A stretch of DNA of 64,000 nt, from positions 715,034 through 779,033 of the forward strand of contig JBEVWC010000002.1 in the NCBI GenBank assembly GCA_040506775.1, read 5' to 3'. The notes under the pieces were generated by a model that saw only the letters and a list, made by a program, of their open reading frames with translations, searched no databases and was not told the origin of the DNA. Source of the DNA: Thiodiazotropha sp040506775. GTDB lineage: Bacteria > Pseudomonadota > Gammaproteobacteria > Chromatiales > Chromatiaceae. Positions 1 to 8,614 of the stretch are shown here, piece after piece. The number at the start of each line of letters is the position of its first letter. Position 1 is the first letter of the stretch. The position numbers and the translations under genes are program-made.

Positions 1-129
1 GCCCAGGCAGAACTGGACAAAACCAACAGGAGCGTACAGCCCAACAAACCTCTAACTATCCGATATTTCATGCATTTACCTGGTTTCATGGCGCTGGAGT
101 ATAACCACAGAAAGTACGTAACGGGTTAA
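1..129 (+). CDS. possible C-terminal end of a gene entering from the left
   Basis: Frame 1 is open from the window edge for 42 codons and stops with TAA at 127-129, giving a tail that ends in HRKYVTG. No start, domain or family can be recognised in so short a piece, and the composition is not strongly coding-like. It could equally be non-coding sequence that happens to be open. From 130 to 241 I see nothing else identifiable. Confidence 0.22.
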   Translation, partial: AQAELDKTNRSVQPNKPLTIRYFMHLPGFMALEYNHRKYVTG

Positions 130-241
130 TTTCAATACGGATTCGACTTTTTTTCCAGTATTCTGGTTCCGCGAAACCCGAAAAGCAAAACCAGATCACT
201 GGATTCAGCCGATATTTCAGCGTTGTGGGAGCAAGGAAAGA

Positions 242-1102
242 CTAAAATTTCCGGTGCAGACCGAGGACGAGATCAAGATACCCGGACGCTTCAGGATCCA
301 AAATCCCATGGCGGATCAGAAAATCGATCACCACCAGGTTGCAATTGGGCTTGAACTCATCGGTTTCCGCAACCAGCTCTACAACCTCCTGTACGGGCAC
401 GAGTTTGAACTCAGCCACTTCCCCATCGGAATTGCAGGGGCGAAAGTCCGGCGGCAACTCAAGATCGTAGCAATAAAGGGTATCCGGCTTCAGGCCAATG
501 GGCGTTTCCCTGCAGTAGGTCAACGCACCGACCGGTACGGCCTGGTCCGCCAGTTCAGCAGGAATACTCGCCTCTTCCATGCACTCCTTTCTCAGGTTTT
601 CCTGCAATGACAGGTCATAGGGCAAACCACCAGCGACCATGTTATCCAGAAGATTGGGGAAATTGACCCGGTCGGCAGAGCGACGGGCGATCCAGAGGTA
701 GAGATCCCCTTTCCTGCGCACATATCCATTCACATGCTGGCCATATGCCTGCAAACCGAAATAGGGCGCGGCTGCCCGGTCGATGGTTGCAATTGAACGC
801 TCCCTACCCTGGTGTGTAACCGGGTATTTTTCCCCGTGCCGATGGGTCATGACCCCCCTGCTGAGGAGCACATCCACCACCTCACCTAAAACTTGAGTAC
901 GGGACTCGAAGCTATCAAACGCATCTTTGAGATGAATTCCATCCGCTGACGTCTCAAATTCCCCGCTCAGTTCGGAGAGCACTGACCAGACAGGCTGCTT
1001 GAGATAGCCGATGCGCTGAGAGGCGAAGAAGAAACCTTTGAAGTTGTCCTTATTCCATTGGTTCAAATTTGTTATGTGACGTTGTAATCCCTGTAAATTC
1101 AT
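242..1102 (-). CDS. DUF4743 / Nudix hydrolase family protein
   Basis: A 286-residue protein with an N-terminal DUF4743-like region (about residues 1-120) followed by a Nudix fold. The Nudix box lies at about 158-180 (GGLPYDLS then KECMEEASI): the metal-binding E173, E176 and E177 are present, while the usual G after the EE pair is replaced by S, as is common in this subfamily. Relatives are fungal YJR142W-like proteins and bacterial Nudix proteins annotated as thiamine-pyrophosphokinase-related; hydrolysis of an oxidised thiamine diphosphate analogue is known for some, but the substrate here is inference. It is cytosolic, with no signal peptide. The gene is a lone minus-strand unit with no partner on the left and a divergent operon on the right. 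Confidence 0.87.
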   Translation of the reverse strand: MNLQGLQRHITNLNQWNKDNFKGFFFASQRIGYLKQPVWSVLSELSGEFETSADGIHLKDAFDSFESRTQVLGEVVDVLLSRGVMTHRHGEKYPVTHQGRERSIATIDRAAAPYFGLQAYGQHVNGYVRRKGDLYLWIARRSADRVNFPNLLDNMVAGGLPYDLSLQENLRKECMEEASIPAELADQAVPVGALTYCRETPIGLKPDTLYCYDLELPPDFRPCNSDGEVAEFKLVPVQEVVELVAETDEFKPNCNLVVIDFLIRHGILDPEASGYLDLVLGLHRKF

Positions 1103-1248
1103 AGATTTGACTTCTTTTTAACCAACCTATCTGATGACACTCCCGTGTCTGAATGAAGCTTAATAATCAGATTGCAATGGTACTGACAGGGATAGGCCAA
1201 GCCAAACCGAATTTCATTCCATTCGATCCATTAATCTCAGAACCCGGA

Positions 1249-1277
1249 TTGACAGCGAATACGGCATGCACTAATTT
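1249..1277 (+). promoter_or_regulatory. candidate sigma70 promoter of the SDR-DoxX operon
   Basis: A perfect -35 TTGACA at 1249-1254 is followed after exactly 17 bases by TAATTT (1272-1277), a weak but correctly spaced -10. It reads toward the gene starting at 1416. The long palindrome beginning at 1273 overlaps the -10 and the expected transcription start, the usual arrangement of a repressed promoter. Confidence 0.45.
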
Positions 1278-1298
1278 CTGTATATACAGAAATTTCTG
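1273..1298. promoter_or_regulatory. 22-bp perfect palindrome with an extra half-site (candidate operator)
   Basis: Positions 1273-1294 form a perfect palindrome with the half-site AATTTCTGTAT. A further copy of the AATTTCTG half overlaps its right arm and ends at 1298, so CAGAAATTTCTG (1287-1298) is itself a perfect 12-bp palindrome. Three half-sites are therefore packed into 26 bp over the -10 of the promoter at 1249. The CTGT-N4-ACAG core has the wrong spacing for a LexA box (N8). The remainder of the 313-base gap between 1102 and 1416 shows no gene. Confidence 0.5.
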
Positions 1299-1415
1299 TT
1301 ATTTATGCCAGACTTCAGTCCGATGTCAGGGAAGCGTCCCCGCTAGCTGGCGAAGGGCAACATACAGAATGCCAAACAAGGCGTTATGTGTACCTCCTTA
1401 CATGGAAGACAAAGT

Positions 1416-2699
1416 ATGAAAATTCTCATCACAGGGGCAAATGGATTCATCGGTCGCCATCTGCTGCAGGCACTGCGCGATAAGGGTCATGTTGTGGTTG
1501 CCGGTGTGCATAGCAAGCTGCCCCGTAATCCGAATCTGAATGGTTCAGTTATGTACGTTGACTTCATATCTGATACCAGCACACAAATCTGGCGACAGCG
1601 TCTGCATGGATTTGATGTCGTCATCAACACCGTGGGAATCATCGGTGAGCATGGCAGGCGAACCTTTGAATTGCTGCACACTCGGTCCCCAATCTCCCTA
1701 TTCCGCGCCTGCCAACAAACCGGCATCAAGCGGGTCATTCAAGTGTCGGCCCTAGGGGCAGCTGCTGATGCAAGTAGCCGCTATCACCGTAGTAAATGGC
1801 TGGCAGACGACTATCTCAGCCACTTGAGTCTCGACTGGGTGATCCTCCGACCATCCATCGTCTACGGCCCGGGTGCGAAGAGTATGATGTTTTTCAAGGC
1901 CCTCTCAGCACTCCCATTCATCCCGCTCATCGGGGATGGCAGGCAATCTTTACAACCCATCCATATCAAAGATCTTTGTGATGTGGTCGTACAAGCGGTC
2001 GATTCAACTCACCTGTCACGGCATTGCCTGGACATTGTCGGTCCTGAAGCACTTGAGTACGTATCACTCATGAACCTGTTACGAAAGTGGCTCGGTTTAA
2101 AGGATGCAAGATTTATCAATATACCCGAATGGCTAGCCCTGCGACTGGCCGGAGCTTTAAACCTTAATCGACAACTGCCCTTGAGTGCTGAGACTGTTGG
2201 CATGTTGATCGAGGGTAACACCGGGGACGTTAGCGACACGAGAGCAATACTGGGAAAAATGCCTGCTCAATTGGAGACGTGGCTCAGGGATTCACCCAGC
2301 GAAACTTCGGATCATTGGTTCTCAAAGCTATTTTTCACTCGCTTTCTGCTGCGTATTTCCATTGGTTTCGTCTGGATCCACACCGGGTTGATCTCGATGT
2401 TCGCGGTACCTCAAACCATGAGTTTTGACTTGCTCGGACGGGTTGGCATTCCATCACATACCGCACCTTATTTTCTTTACGGTTCATCGTTTGTTGATGT
2501 GGCACTGGGTTTATGCACTGTTCTGGCCTACCGCATCGAATGGATCGGCTGGGCTCAGATCATCATGATATTGGGCTATACCGCGATAATCAGCGCGTTT
2601 CTCCCTGACTATTGGAATCATCCTTTTGGTCCGATCAGCAAAAACCTGCCATTGATAGTAAGTACCTACGTGATGATGATCATGGAGGAAAGATCATGA
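1416..2699 (+). CDS. SDR-family NAD(P)-binding protein with C-terminal DoxX-like membrane domain
   Basis: A 427-residue fusion. The N-terminus is an extended/atypical short-chain dehydrogenase: the Rossmann motif G7-A-N-G10-F-I-G13 opens the protein and the catalytic pair Y123-x3-K127 is visible. From about residue 305 the protein becomes hydrophobic with roughly four membrane spans, matching the DoxX-like domain often fused to such SDRs. It is therefore probably tethered to the inner membrane. I chose the start at 1416 because MKILITG is the canonical N-terminus of the family; an in-frame ATG 30 bases upstream adds only an unstructured leader. The stop overlaps the next start (ATGA). Composition is visibly more A/T-rich than the core genes further on. 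The substrate is unknown. Confidence 0.88.
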   Translation: MKILITGANGFIGRHLLQALRDKGHVVVAGVHSKLPRNPNLNGSVMYVDFISDTSTQIWRQRLHGFDVVINTVGIIGEHGRRTFELLHTRSPISLFRACQQTGIKRVIQVSALGAAADASSRYHRSKWLADDYLSHLSLDWVILRPSIVYGPGAKSMMFFKALSALPFIPLIGDGRQSLQPIHIKDLCDVVVQAVDSTHLSRHCLDIVGPEALEYVSLMNLLRKWLGLKDARFINIPEWLALRLAGALNLNRQLPLSAETVGMLIEGNTGDVSDTRAILGKMPAQLETWLRDSPSETSDHWFSKLFFTRFLLRISIGFVWIHTGLISMFAVPQTMSFDLLGRVGIPSHTAPYFLYGSSFVDVALGLCTVLAYRIEWIGWAQIIMILGYTAIISAFLPDYWNHPFGPISKNLPLIVSTYVMMIMEERS

Positions 2700-3172
2700 A
2701 CGAATATCTGCTTGTGAAATGGATTCACATCCTCAGTGCCACTCTGCTGTTTGGAACAGGTTTGGGCAGTGCATTCTACAAATGGCTGACCGACCGGAGT
2801 GGTGAAATTCCCGCCATAGCGGTAACCAACCGACTGGTGGTCATTGCGGATTGGTTGATCACCACGCCAACAGTACTGATACAACCCATCAGCGGACTCT
2901 GGTTATTGCACCTGATGGGAATTCCACTCAATCAAGGATGGGTGATTCTGACAATCATTCTATATGTTGTTGCAGGTTTTTGCTGGTTGCCAGTGGTCTG
3001 GCTACAAATCAGGATGCGGGACATTGCGGACCATGCCAACAAGCATGACCTGAAGCTTGGTGCACAATACCAACATCTTGCCGACCTTTGGTTCATTCTG
3101 GGAATCCCCGCTTTCTCAGCGATGATCGTTATCTATTTTCTGATGATTTTCAAACCGACGTTCATTCAATGA
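2696..3172 (+). CDS. DUF2269-family integral membrane protein
   Basis: A 158-residue, four-span membrane protein beginning MNEYLLVKWIHILSATLLFG, the typical opening of the DUF2269 family. The start is set by translational coupling: its ATG overlaps the stop of the SDR-DoxX gene by four bases, with GGAGGAAAG just upstream. Conserved His in the first helix (WIHILSA) could bind a cofactor such as heme, but that is only a guess. As second gene of a three-gene unit it probably works with the membrane-bound SDR-DoxX protein. No biochemical role is established for the family as far as I know. Confidence 0.8.
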   Translation: MNEYLLVKWIHILSATLLFGTGLGSAFYKWLTDRSGEIPAIAVTNRLVVIADWLITTPTVLIQPISGLWLLHLMGIPLNQGWVILTIILYVVAGFCWLPVVWLQIRMRDIADHANKHDLKLGAQYQHLADLWFILGIPAFSAMIVIYFLMIFKPTFIQ

Positions 3173-3182
3173 GGCAGACACC

Positions 3183-3884
3183 ATGAATCGGGATCCCATG
3201 ATGAAACGTGCACTGGGCGTTGGTTGGAATGAGCTGGCACCTGGTGTGAAAGCGCACTATGACCTGGACCCTTCAGAGGAAGAGAATCTGACCCTGAAAG
3301 GTTTGATGAATGAGGTCTATCATTCCCGGTCGGCAAAGTTGTTTATTCTCTTCGGTAGAGTATTCGGTGCACTCGTACCGTATTGTGGAACACAGATACC
3401 TACCGTTGTCCGCAACTGGACCAGAAAGGACGATCGCGATGTTCTGCACTGGCACAGAACATTGAATTTCCCAAATCGGACACCGGTCACTTTCAGCTCC
3501 CGCATGGTGAGCCGACAACCGAATGAAATCATTGAATTTGTGAGATACGGTATGGGTATCCGGATGTCTATCTCGGTAGTCGACCATGCGCTTGTTTATC
3601 GGGGAATCGATTATGTATGGATCGTTGCAGGCAGGCAGATACACCTGCCCAACTGGTTGATACTGGGTGACGCAATCATCACGGAAAAAGCCTTGTCTGA
3701 AACATGCTTTCAACTCAACTTTGAAATCAACCATCCTTGGCTGGGAAAAACCTTCAGCTATTGTGGAGAATTTTCACTGACTGCAGTTGAACGGGGAGTT
3801 GAGAGTGACATAGTGAAGCCCCCTGCAAAGCGCAATTCAAATGACAACAGCAATGTCCCGGATATTATAAAAAGCAGGAACTGA
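3183..3884 (+). CDS. DUF4166-domain protein
   Basis: A 233-residue soluble protein matching the DUF4166 family along nearly its whole length (about residues 15-200), with the typical DRDVLHWHRTLNFPN segment and a C-terminal predominantly beta region. DUF4166 domains are often found fused to, or encoded beside, SDR or saccharopine-dehydrogenase-like proteins, which fits the neighbour two genes upstream. It starts 10 bases after the DUF2269 stop with GAGGCAGACACC as ribosome-binding region. The last 25 residues are polar and low-complexity. Function unknown; likely an accessory or lipid/polyketide-binding partner of the SDR, by inference only. Confidence 0.83.
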   Translation: MNRDPMMKRALGVGWNELAPGVKAHYDLDPSEEENLTLKGLMNEVYHSRSAKLFILFGRVFGALVPYCGTQIPTVVRNWTRKDDRDVLHWHRTLNFPNRTPVTFSSRMVSRQPNEIIEFVRYGMGIRMSISVVDHALVYRGIDYVWIVAGRQIHLPNWLILGDAIITEKALSETCFQLNFEINHPWLGKTFSYCGEFSLTAVERGVESDIVKPPAKRNSNDNSNVPDIIKSRN

Positions 3885-4049
3885 TTACCGCGTATAGTCC
3901 GACTGCCACGATAGCATGGTGACGGCCTGGCGATGGATCTGCTTTACTCTCCACCAATAGGGGATTTCAGGTCCTCCGGTTTGATGAAATTCAATGCCAT
4001 TGACCTGAAACTTTGATGCAATGCGGACACTTGTAAAACAGGAGGCAAC

Positions 4050-4439
4050 ATGTACGAATTCAACACTGAGATTGATCTTCCCTTCGATCAGGCTGTGGAG
4101 CGTGTTCGGGAGGTTCTGATGAGCGAACACCTGGGTATCGTCAGCGATGTCGACGTTCAGGCCATTTTCAAGAACAAAATGGATAAATCCATCCCCGCCT
4201 ACCACATCTATGGCGCCTGTAACCCGGGACTTGCGGACCGGGTGATTCGTGACGAACCGAACGCAGGTACCCTGCTACCATGCAATTTCATCATGCGCGA
4301 AGCCGACAATGGCAAGGTCGTGGTGAGTTTCATGGATCCGGTAACCATTCTGGCACACTGCACCACCGACGAACCCAAGCAGGTCGCGGTGGAAGCGAAA
4401 GAAAAGTTGCTGCGGGTGGTTGAGAAACTGAACGGCTGA
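4050..4439 (+). CDS. DUF302-domain protein
   Basis: A 129-residue protein consisting of a single DUF302 domain: N-terminal DLPFDQAVERVREVLM, a central AYHIYGACNPGLADRVI segment and the C-terminal VSFMDPVTIL motif are all typical. The family binds no known cofactor with certainty; members are frequent in sulfur-oxidising and other autotrophic proteobacteria. The start is preceded by GGAGGCAAC, a strong ribosome-binding site. It stands alone, 165 bases after the DUF4166 gene and convergent with nudB. A CCTGGAA/TTCCAGG hairpin lies between the two stops (about 4450-4470) but has no T tract. Confidence 0.87.
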   Translation: MYEFNTEIDLPFDQAVERVREVLMSEHLGIVSDVDVQAIFKNKMDKSIPAYHIYGACNPGLADRVIRDEPNAGTLLPCNFIMREADNGKVVVSFMDPVTILAHCTTDEPKQVAVEAKEKLLRVVEKLNG

Positions 4440-4487
4440 ATTCAGGGTGTCCTGGAAGCCTTTGTTCCAGGGCTACTCCCGAATGAA

Positions 4488-4931
4488 TCAGGTACCGAAC
4501 AGGAGTGAACGGATCGCCTTGCGATTGGTCCAGGATGTGGCCAGTCGCAAGGCCTGACGCGCATCCACCCAGCGATAGGCGTGGTGTTCGCTCTGCTGAA
4601 GTCTCGGTAGCCTGCGGTGCGGCAACGCCCAGGCAAACCAGTGTTCCGTATTGACGAAATCGCTGCGCGCGTAGCGCTGTTTCCAGGCGGGAAGTATCGG
4701 AAAGGTCACCTGCCGTCCCAGGTCCTGCAACCCGCTCCCGGCCATCAAACCGGTTTCTTCATAGAGTTCCCGGCGTGCCGCCTGGATGGGGGTTTCGCCC
4801 CACTCAAGACTGCCTGTCACGGACTGCCAGAAATCCCGTGGCTTGACCCGGCGCAACAACAGCACCTCACCCTTCAGGGTGTATACGACCACCAGTACGG
4901 ATTCAGGCCGCTTTTTCAGTTTGTGGGACAA
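4488..4931 (-). CDS. nudB: dihydroneopterin triphosphate diphosphatase (Nudix)
   Basis: A 147-residue Nudix protein with a textbook box G40-x5-E46-x7-R54-E-L-x-E-E-x-G61. Placement directly behind aspS and the N-terminus (KRPESVLVVVYT) match NudB, which removes pyrophosphate from dihydroneopterin triphosphate in folate synthesis. The initiation codon at 4931 is TTG; no ATG in frame fits the family N-terminus. It begins 14 bases after the aspS stop, so the two are surely co-transcribed, as in many gammaproteobacteria. Substrate assignment rests on context and similarity, not on diagnostic residues. Confidence 0.85.
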   Translation of the reverse strand: MSHKLKKRPESVLVVVYTLKGEVLLLRRVKPRDFWQSVTGSLEWGETPIQAARRELYEETGLMAGSGLQDLGRQVTFPILPAWKQRYARSDFVNTEHWFAWALPHRRLPRLQQSEHHAYRWVDARQALRLATSWTNRKAIRSLLFGT

Positions 4932-4945
4932 AGGCCCGATACCGC

Positions 4946-6736
4946 CTAGGCCTTACTCTCTTCTACCACCGGCTTACGCACCCGGATCGACAGTTCGCGT
5001 AACTGTTCCGCGGAAACTTCGGAAGGTGCCGAGGTCAGCAAACAGGCTGCGGTCTGGGTCTTGGGAAATGCCATAACCTCGCGGATCGAGTTCGAACCGG
5101 TCAGCAGCATGACCAGACGGTCCAGACCAAACGCCAGTCCACCGTGCGGGGGACAACCGAACTTGAGGGCCGTCAGCAGAAAGCCGAATTTCTCCTCGGC
5201 CTCCTCCTCATTGATCTCCAGCAGCTTGAAGATCTTTTGCTGGACCTCCTGCTGATGGATACGGATGGAACCGCCACCCAGTTCGACCCCGTTCATCACC
5301 ATGTCGTAGGCACGGGACTTACAGGCGCCCGGATCGGAATCGAGCAGGTCGATCTGATCCAGGATGGGTGATGTGAAAGGATGGTGCAGCGGAGTCCAGC
5401 GATCGTGCTGTTCATCCCATTCGAACATGGGAAAATCGATGACCCAGAGGGGCTTCCAGGTACCCTGCAACAGGTCCATATCCTGGCCGACCTTGACGCG
5501 CAACGCCCCGAGGGACTCGTTGACCACATTCGATCTGTCGGCGCCGAAGAAGATCAGGTCGCCATCCTCGGCTCCCGTGCGTTCCAGGATACCCTCCACC
5601 ACCGAATCCGGCAGGAATTTGAGGATGGGTGATTGCAGACCCTCGATCCCTTTGGCCTTCTCATTGACCTTGATATAGGCCAGCCCCTTGGCGCCATAAA
5701 TGCTGACGAACTTGGTGTATTCGTCGATCTGTTTACGGCTCAGGGCACCGCCACCGGGAACCTTCATTGCTGCGACCCGACCTTTGGGATCCTTGGCAGG
5801 CCCGGAAAAGACCTTGAACTCCACCTCCTGCATGAGATCCCGAAGGTCCACCAGTTCCAGAGGTACGCGCAGATCGGGCCGATCGGAGCCGTAGCGCTCC
5901 ATGGCCTCGTCATAGGTCATGCGGGGAAACGGGTTGGGCAGTTCCACACCCAGTACTTCCTGGTAGAGCTTTCGGATCATCTCCTCGTTGAGGCGCATGA
6001 TCTGGTCTTCGTCCATGAACGAGGTCTCGATATCGAGTTGGGTGAATTCAGGCTGGCGATCGGCACGCAGATCCTCGTCGCGGAAACAGCGGACGACCTG
6101 ATAATAACGATCCATGCCTGACATCATCAGCAGCTGTTTGAAAAGCTGGGGGGACTGAGGGAGGGCAAAAAATTCACCCGGATGGGTGCGACTCGGCACC
6201 AGATAATCCCGGGCCCCTTCCGGAGTCGCCTTGGTCAGCATGGGCGTTTCGATGTCCAGGAACCCCTCGGCGTCGAGAAAGCGGCGCAACGCCTGGGTCA
6301 CCCGGGAGCGGATACGGATCTTCTCCAGCATCTCCGGGCGGCGCAGATCGATGTAGCGATAACGCAGCCGAATCTCTTCAGAGGCCTTCTCATGTTCGTC
6401 CAGCTGGAACGGAGGGGTCTCCGCGCGATTGAGTATCTCCAGCTCGAGTCCGAGGATCTCAATCTCGCCGGTGGGCAGATCCTTGTTCACCGTTCCTTCA
6501 GGACGTGCCCGCACTCGGCCCTTGATCCGCAACACAAATTCATTTCGCACCCCTTCCGCCAGGGAGAACATCTCCGGAAGATCGGGATCGTAGACCACCT
6601 GGACCAGCCCTTCCCGATCGCGCAGATCGATGAAGATAACGCCGCCATGATCCCGCCGACGGTGGACCCATCCACAAAGTTCCACTTCCTGGTCGATATG
6701 GCTGCTGTTGATCTGTCCGCAATAATGGCTGCGCAT
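4946..6736 (-). CDS. aspS: aspartyl-tRNA synthetase
   Basis: A 596-residue class II synthetase of the bacterial AspRS type. It starts MRSHYCGQINSSHIDQEVEL and carries the N-terminal OB-fold anticodon-binding domain (about 1-105), the catalytic core with class II motif 2 (RCFRDEDLRADRQPEF) near 215-235, the bacterial GAD insertion (about 290-420) and motif 3 (GLAFGLDRLVMLL) near 530. Length is normal for the family (about 590). It attaches aspartate to tRNA-Asp in the cytosol. Whether it is discriminating, or also charges tRNA-Asn, cannot be decided without knowing whether gatCAB is elsewhere in the genome. First gene of an aspS-nudB pair. Confidence 0.98.
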   Translation of the reverse strand: MRSHYCGQINSSHIDQEVELCGWVHRRRDHGGVIFIDLRDREGLVQVVYDPDLPEMFSLAEGVRNEFVLRIKGRVRARPEGTVNKDLPTGEIEILGLELEILNRAETPPFQLDEHEKASEEIRLRYRYIDLRRPEMLEKIRIRSRVTQALRRFLDAEGFLDIETPMLTKATPEGARDYLVPSRTHPGEFFALPQSPQLFKQLLMMSGMDRYYQVVRCFRDEDLRADRQPEFTQLDIETSFMDEDQIMRLNEEMIRKLYQEVLGVELPNPFPRMTYDEAMERYGSDRPDLRVPLELVDLRDLMQEVEFKVFSGPAKDPKGRVAAMKVPGGGALSRKQIDEYTKFVSIYGAKGLAYIKVNEKAKGIEGLQSPILKFLPDSVVEGILERTGAEDGDLIFFGADRSNVVNESLGALRVKVGQDMDLLQGTWKPLWVIDFPMFEWDEQHDRWTPLHHPFTSPILDQIDLLDSDPGACKSRAYDMVMNGVELGGGSIRIHQQEVQQKIFKLLEINEEEAEEKFGFLLTALKFGCPPHGGLAFGLDRLVMLLTGSNSIREVMAFPKTQTAACLLTSAPSEVSAEQLRELSIRVRKPVVEESKA

Positions 6737-6993
6737 GGGTGGTATCCTGTGAGAATTCGCTGAAATGTGCCGAAAAGCGGGAATGTTACGGCTTGGTCAT
6801 CGGCTCTGCAAGCCCAACACCCCAATCCTTGCCGCTGGGCTGGAGAAACGTGGAATCAGCCGCCCTGGAACGGGGTGGATGGGGAATCATACCTCACTAG
6901 ATCACCCTTCCTGATCATCCCGGCTGAAAACAGGATCGGGGAATCGCCTGGAAAGATTTGTGTTGTTCCGCAGTTCGTCGCCATCTGCCGGAT

Positions 6994-7093
6994 CCCGGGT
7001 TCCACTTCGTTTCACCCGGGCTACGGGAGTGATCCCGAGCGAGTTCCAGCCCCGCCGGATTTTGCGAGCATCGCAACGGTCCCCGCAGGTGCG
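6994..7093. repeat. dispersed palindromic repeat plus associated block (copy 1), in a 650-base gap
   Basis: The 654-base gap 6737-7390 has no convincing gene. Inside it, 6994-7025 is a copy of a CCCGGGTTCC...CACCCGGGCTACG imperfect palindrome. A block at about 7039-7093 starting GCGAGTTCCAGCCCCGCCGG recurs at 28719-28770 with only about five differences. Other copies of the palindrome lie at 28572, 28647, 40145, 40223 and 50082. The elements resemble REP/BIME-type extragenic palindromes. The gap also has to hold the promoter of aspS, which I could not place with confidence. Confidence 0.75.
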
Positions 7094-7390
7094 GGAGAGT
7101 CGGGCGCCCTATCTCAATATCGGTCCCACGCTCTGCCTGGGAGTGCAGACCCGGGGCTTGGAGGTGCCAAACAGGTCTGGGCCATACCGGATGATTCAGA
7201 TAGGCATACCCACACAAAATCTGGGAACGAGAAAAGTGTACTTGGCGGGGCGCACCCTAAAAGATTGATTTAAGATTCCAGAGATTCCCGGAAACTTGCC
7301 TGCAACCCCCAGGATGCAGCGGGCTCTCCCGCATGGAGAGGCGCTGTGTCGGTCAATTGAGTCGCAAGTACCCGCTTATGGCAAGCGGAT

Positions 7391-7669
7391 TCAGTTGCAG
7401 GCGCAGGAACCGCCACTGCAACCGCCGGAGGACTTGGATTCAGAGCTGGAGCTGGATTTGCCCGAGTCGTGCAGGTTCTTTTTCTTGCCACCCTTGAAAT
7501 CGGTCTCATACCAGCCACTGCCTTTGAGTCGGAAACCGGCGGCCGAAATGAGTTTTTGCAAGCTTTGCTGCTTGCATTCCGGACACTCGGTCAACGGCGC
7601 ATCACTCATCTTCTGCAGCGCCTCCAGCTCATGGTTACAGGCCTCACAGCGATATTCATAGATCGGCAT
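7391..7669 (-). CDS. FmdB-family zinc-ribbon protein
   Basis: A 92-residue protein with the characteristic N-terminus MPIYEYRCEAC and a Cys4 zinc ribbon (C8-x2-C11 ... C34-x2-C37) followed by the KLISAAGFRLKGSGWYETDF segment of the FmdB putative regulatory family. The last third is a Ser/Gly/Lys-rich, Cys-containing low-complexity tail ending SGGSCACN, typical for the family and perhaps a second metal-binding site. The protein is often encoded just upstream of aspS in gammaproteobacteria, which agrees with its position here. Function is unproven; proposed roles range from transcription regulation to metal handling. Confidence 0.9.
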   Translation of the reverse strand: MPIYEYRCEACNHELEALQKMSDAPLTECPECKQQSLQKLISAAGFRLKGSGWYETDFKGGKKKNLHDSGKSSSSSESKSSGGCSGGSCACN

Positions 7670-7925
7670 ACGGATATCCTCAACTTCTGATCAGGTCGCC
7701 TGACAGCCGAGCCATGAAAAGGCCGAGGTCAGGAAATTATGCGTAATGATGGGGTCAACGTCCTGGGACTTCAAGAACCTTTAAATCCGGAAATTCCCAA
7801 TCCGCGCAAAAGGACACGTGTCGATATCAATCGTCAGATGCTGAAATGCTCCCTGGCTGATAGATTTTACTCAGTTATTTCAGTCAGTTAGAAGTATTGT
7901 AAAGGGGAGTTTCAGATTAAGAAAT

Positions 7926-8540
7926 TCAATCACTTTCCCGCTCCTTTTGTTCCCGCCGCATTCTAAGCATTTCACTCTGGCGGCGGGTGATATGGCGTAT
8001 CAGTGCATCCTGATCGGTGGGACGGATGAGGGAGAAATTGATCCGGATATGGTAGGGATAGTCGGAATTCTCAGCAGGGGACTCCTCCACGTGAACCACT
8101 TCGCCATAGGCAAGAACCCCTGCATACGACGGTAACAGCAGCATCTTGATCTCAACCGTCGATCCCGGTTCGATCCGCTTGTCACTGTCCATGGCCAGAC
8201 CGCCAGCGCTCAGATTGACCGCCTGGGCCGGTTGTTCGAGCAACTCCCGTTCCTCAGTGAGAAAACTGCGTCCCAGGAGATTGATTTTGTCATCCAGGGC
8301 CTTGAGGTAGTCGGCAATGTCCACATCACGCTGCTCGATACGATGCAGAGAAGCAGACAGGTGCTGACTGATCTCCTGCAGACGGGTCATCACGGTGAAC
8401 CGGTCACCGGCCTGAAGTTGCTGCTCGATACTGACCGGTACCTGCGCCTTGTCGATCACCCGGCAACGCACTTGGATCGAGTCGTCAATACGGAAAAACT
8501 CCCGGCGTTCGTCCCGGTTTTCCTCATTTTCGATAGACAT
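7926..8540 (-). CDS. PilZ-domain c-di-GMP-binding protein downstream of pomAB
   Basis: A 204-residue protein. The N-terminal RREFFRI motif provides the RxxxR half of a c-di-GMP site; the second half is NLSAGGLAMDS at about 109-119 (N/D-x-S-x-x-G). The roughly 90 residues between the two are predicted helical and are an insertion relative to a minimal PilZ domain. It follows pomB by 74 bases on the same strand, so it is likely co-transcribed with the stator genes. By analogy with YcgR-type brakes it could slow or alter the motor when c-di-GMP rises; that function is inferred from context only. It is cytosolic; the charged C-terminus (MRMRREQKERESD) is unusual. Confidence 0.85.
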   Translation of the reverse strand: MSIENEENRDERREFFRIDDSIQVRCRVIDKAQVPVSIEQQLQAGDRFTVMTRLQEISQHLSASLHRIEQRDVDIADYLKALDDKINLLGRSFLTEERELLEQPAQAVNLSAGGLAMDSDKRIEPGSTVEIKMLLLPSYAGVLAYGEVVHVEESPAENSDYPYHIRINFSLIRPTDQDALIRHITRRQSEMLRMRREQKERESD

Positions 8541-8614
8541 CAGACAGGCTCCTACGCGTCACACTGGTCGGTACATTGTATACCACACCGGACTCGTCCT
8601 CGTTCAACATGGGT

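Noticed and set aside
1273..1294. Palindrome read as a LexA/SOS box
   Set aside because: The spacing between CTGT and ACAG is 4, whereas LexA boxes need 8, and the operon has no SOS gene.
1153..1419. 88-codon open frame on the plus strand before the SDR-DoxX gene
   Set aside because: It runs through the promoter and palindromic operator, has no ribosome-binding site and no recognisable sequence.
7739..7891. 50-codon frame on the plus strand between the FmdB and PilZ genes, with GGA near its ATG
   Set aside because: No family, and it lies antisense in a gap between two minus-strand genes; too little evidence to call a gene.
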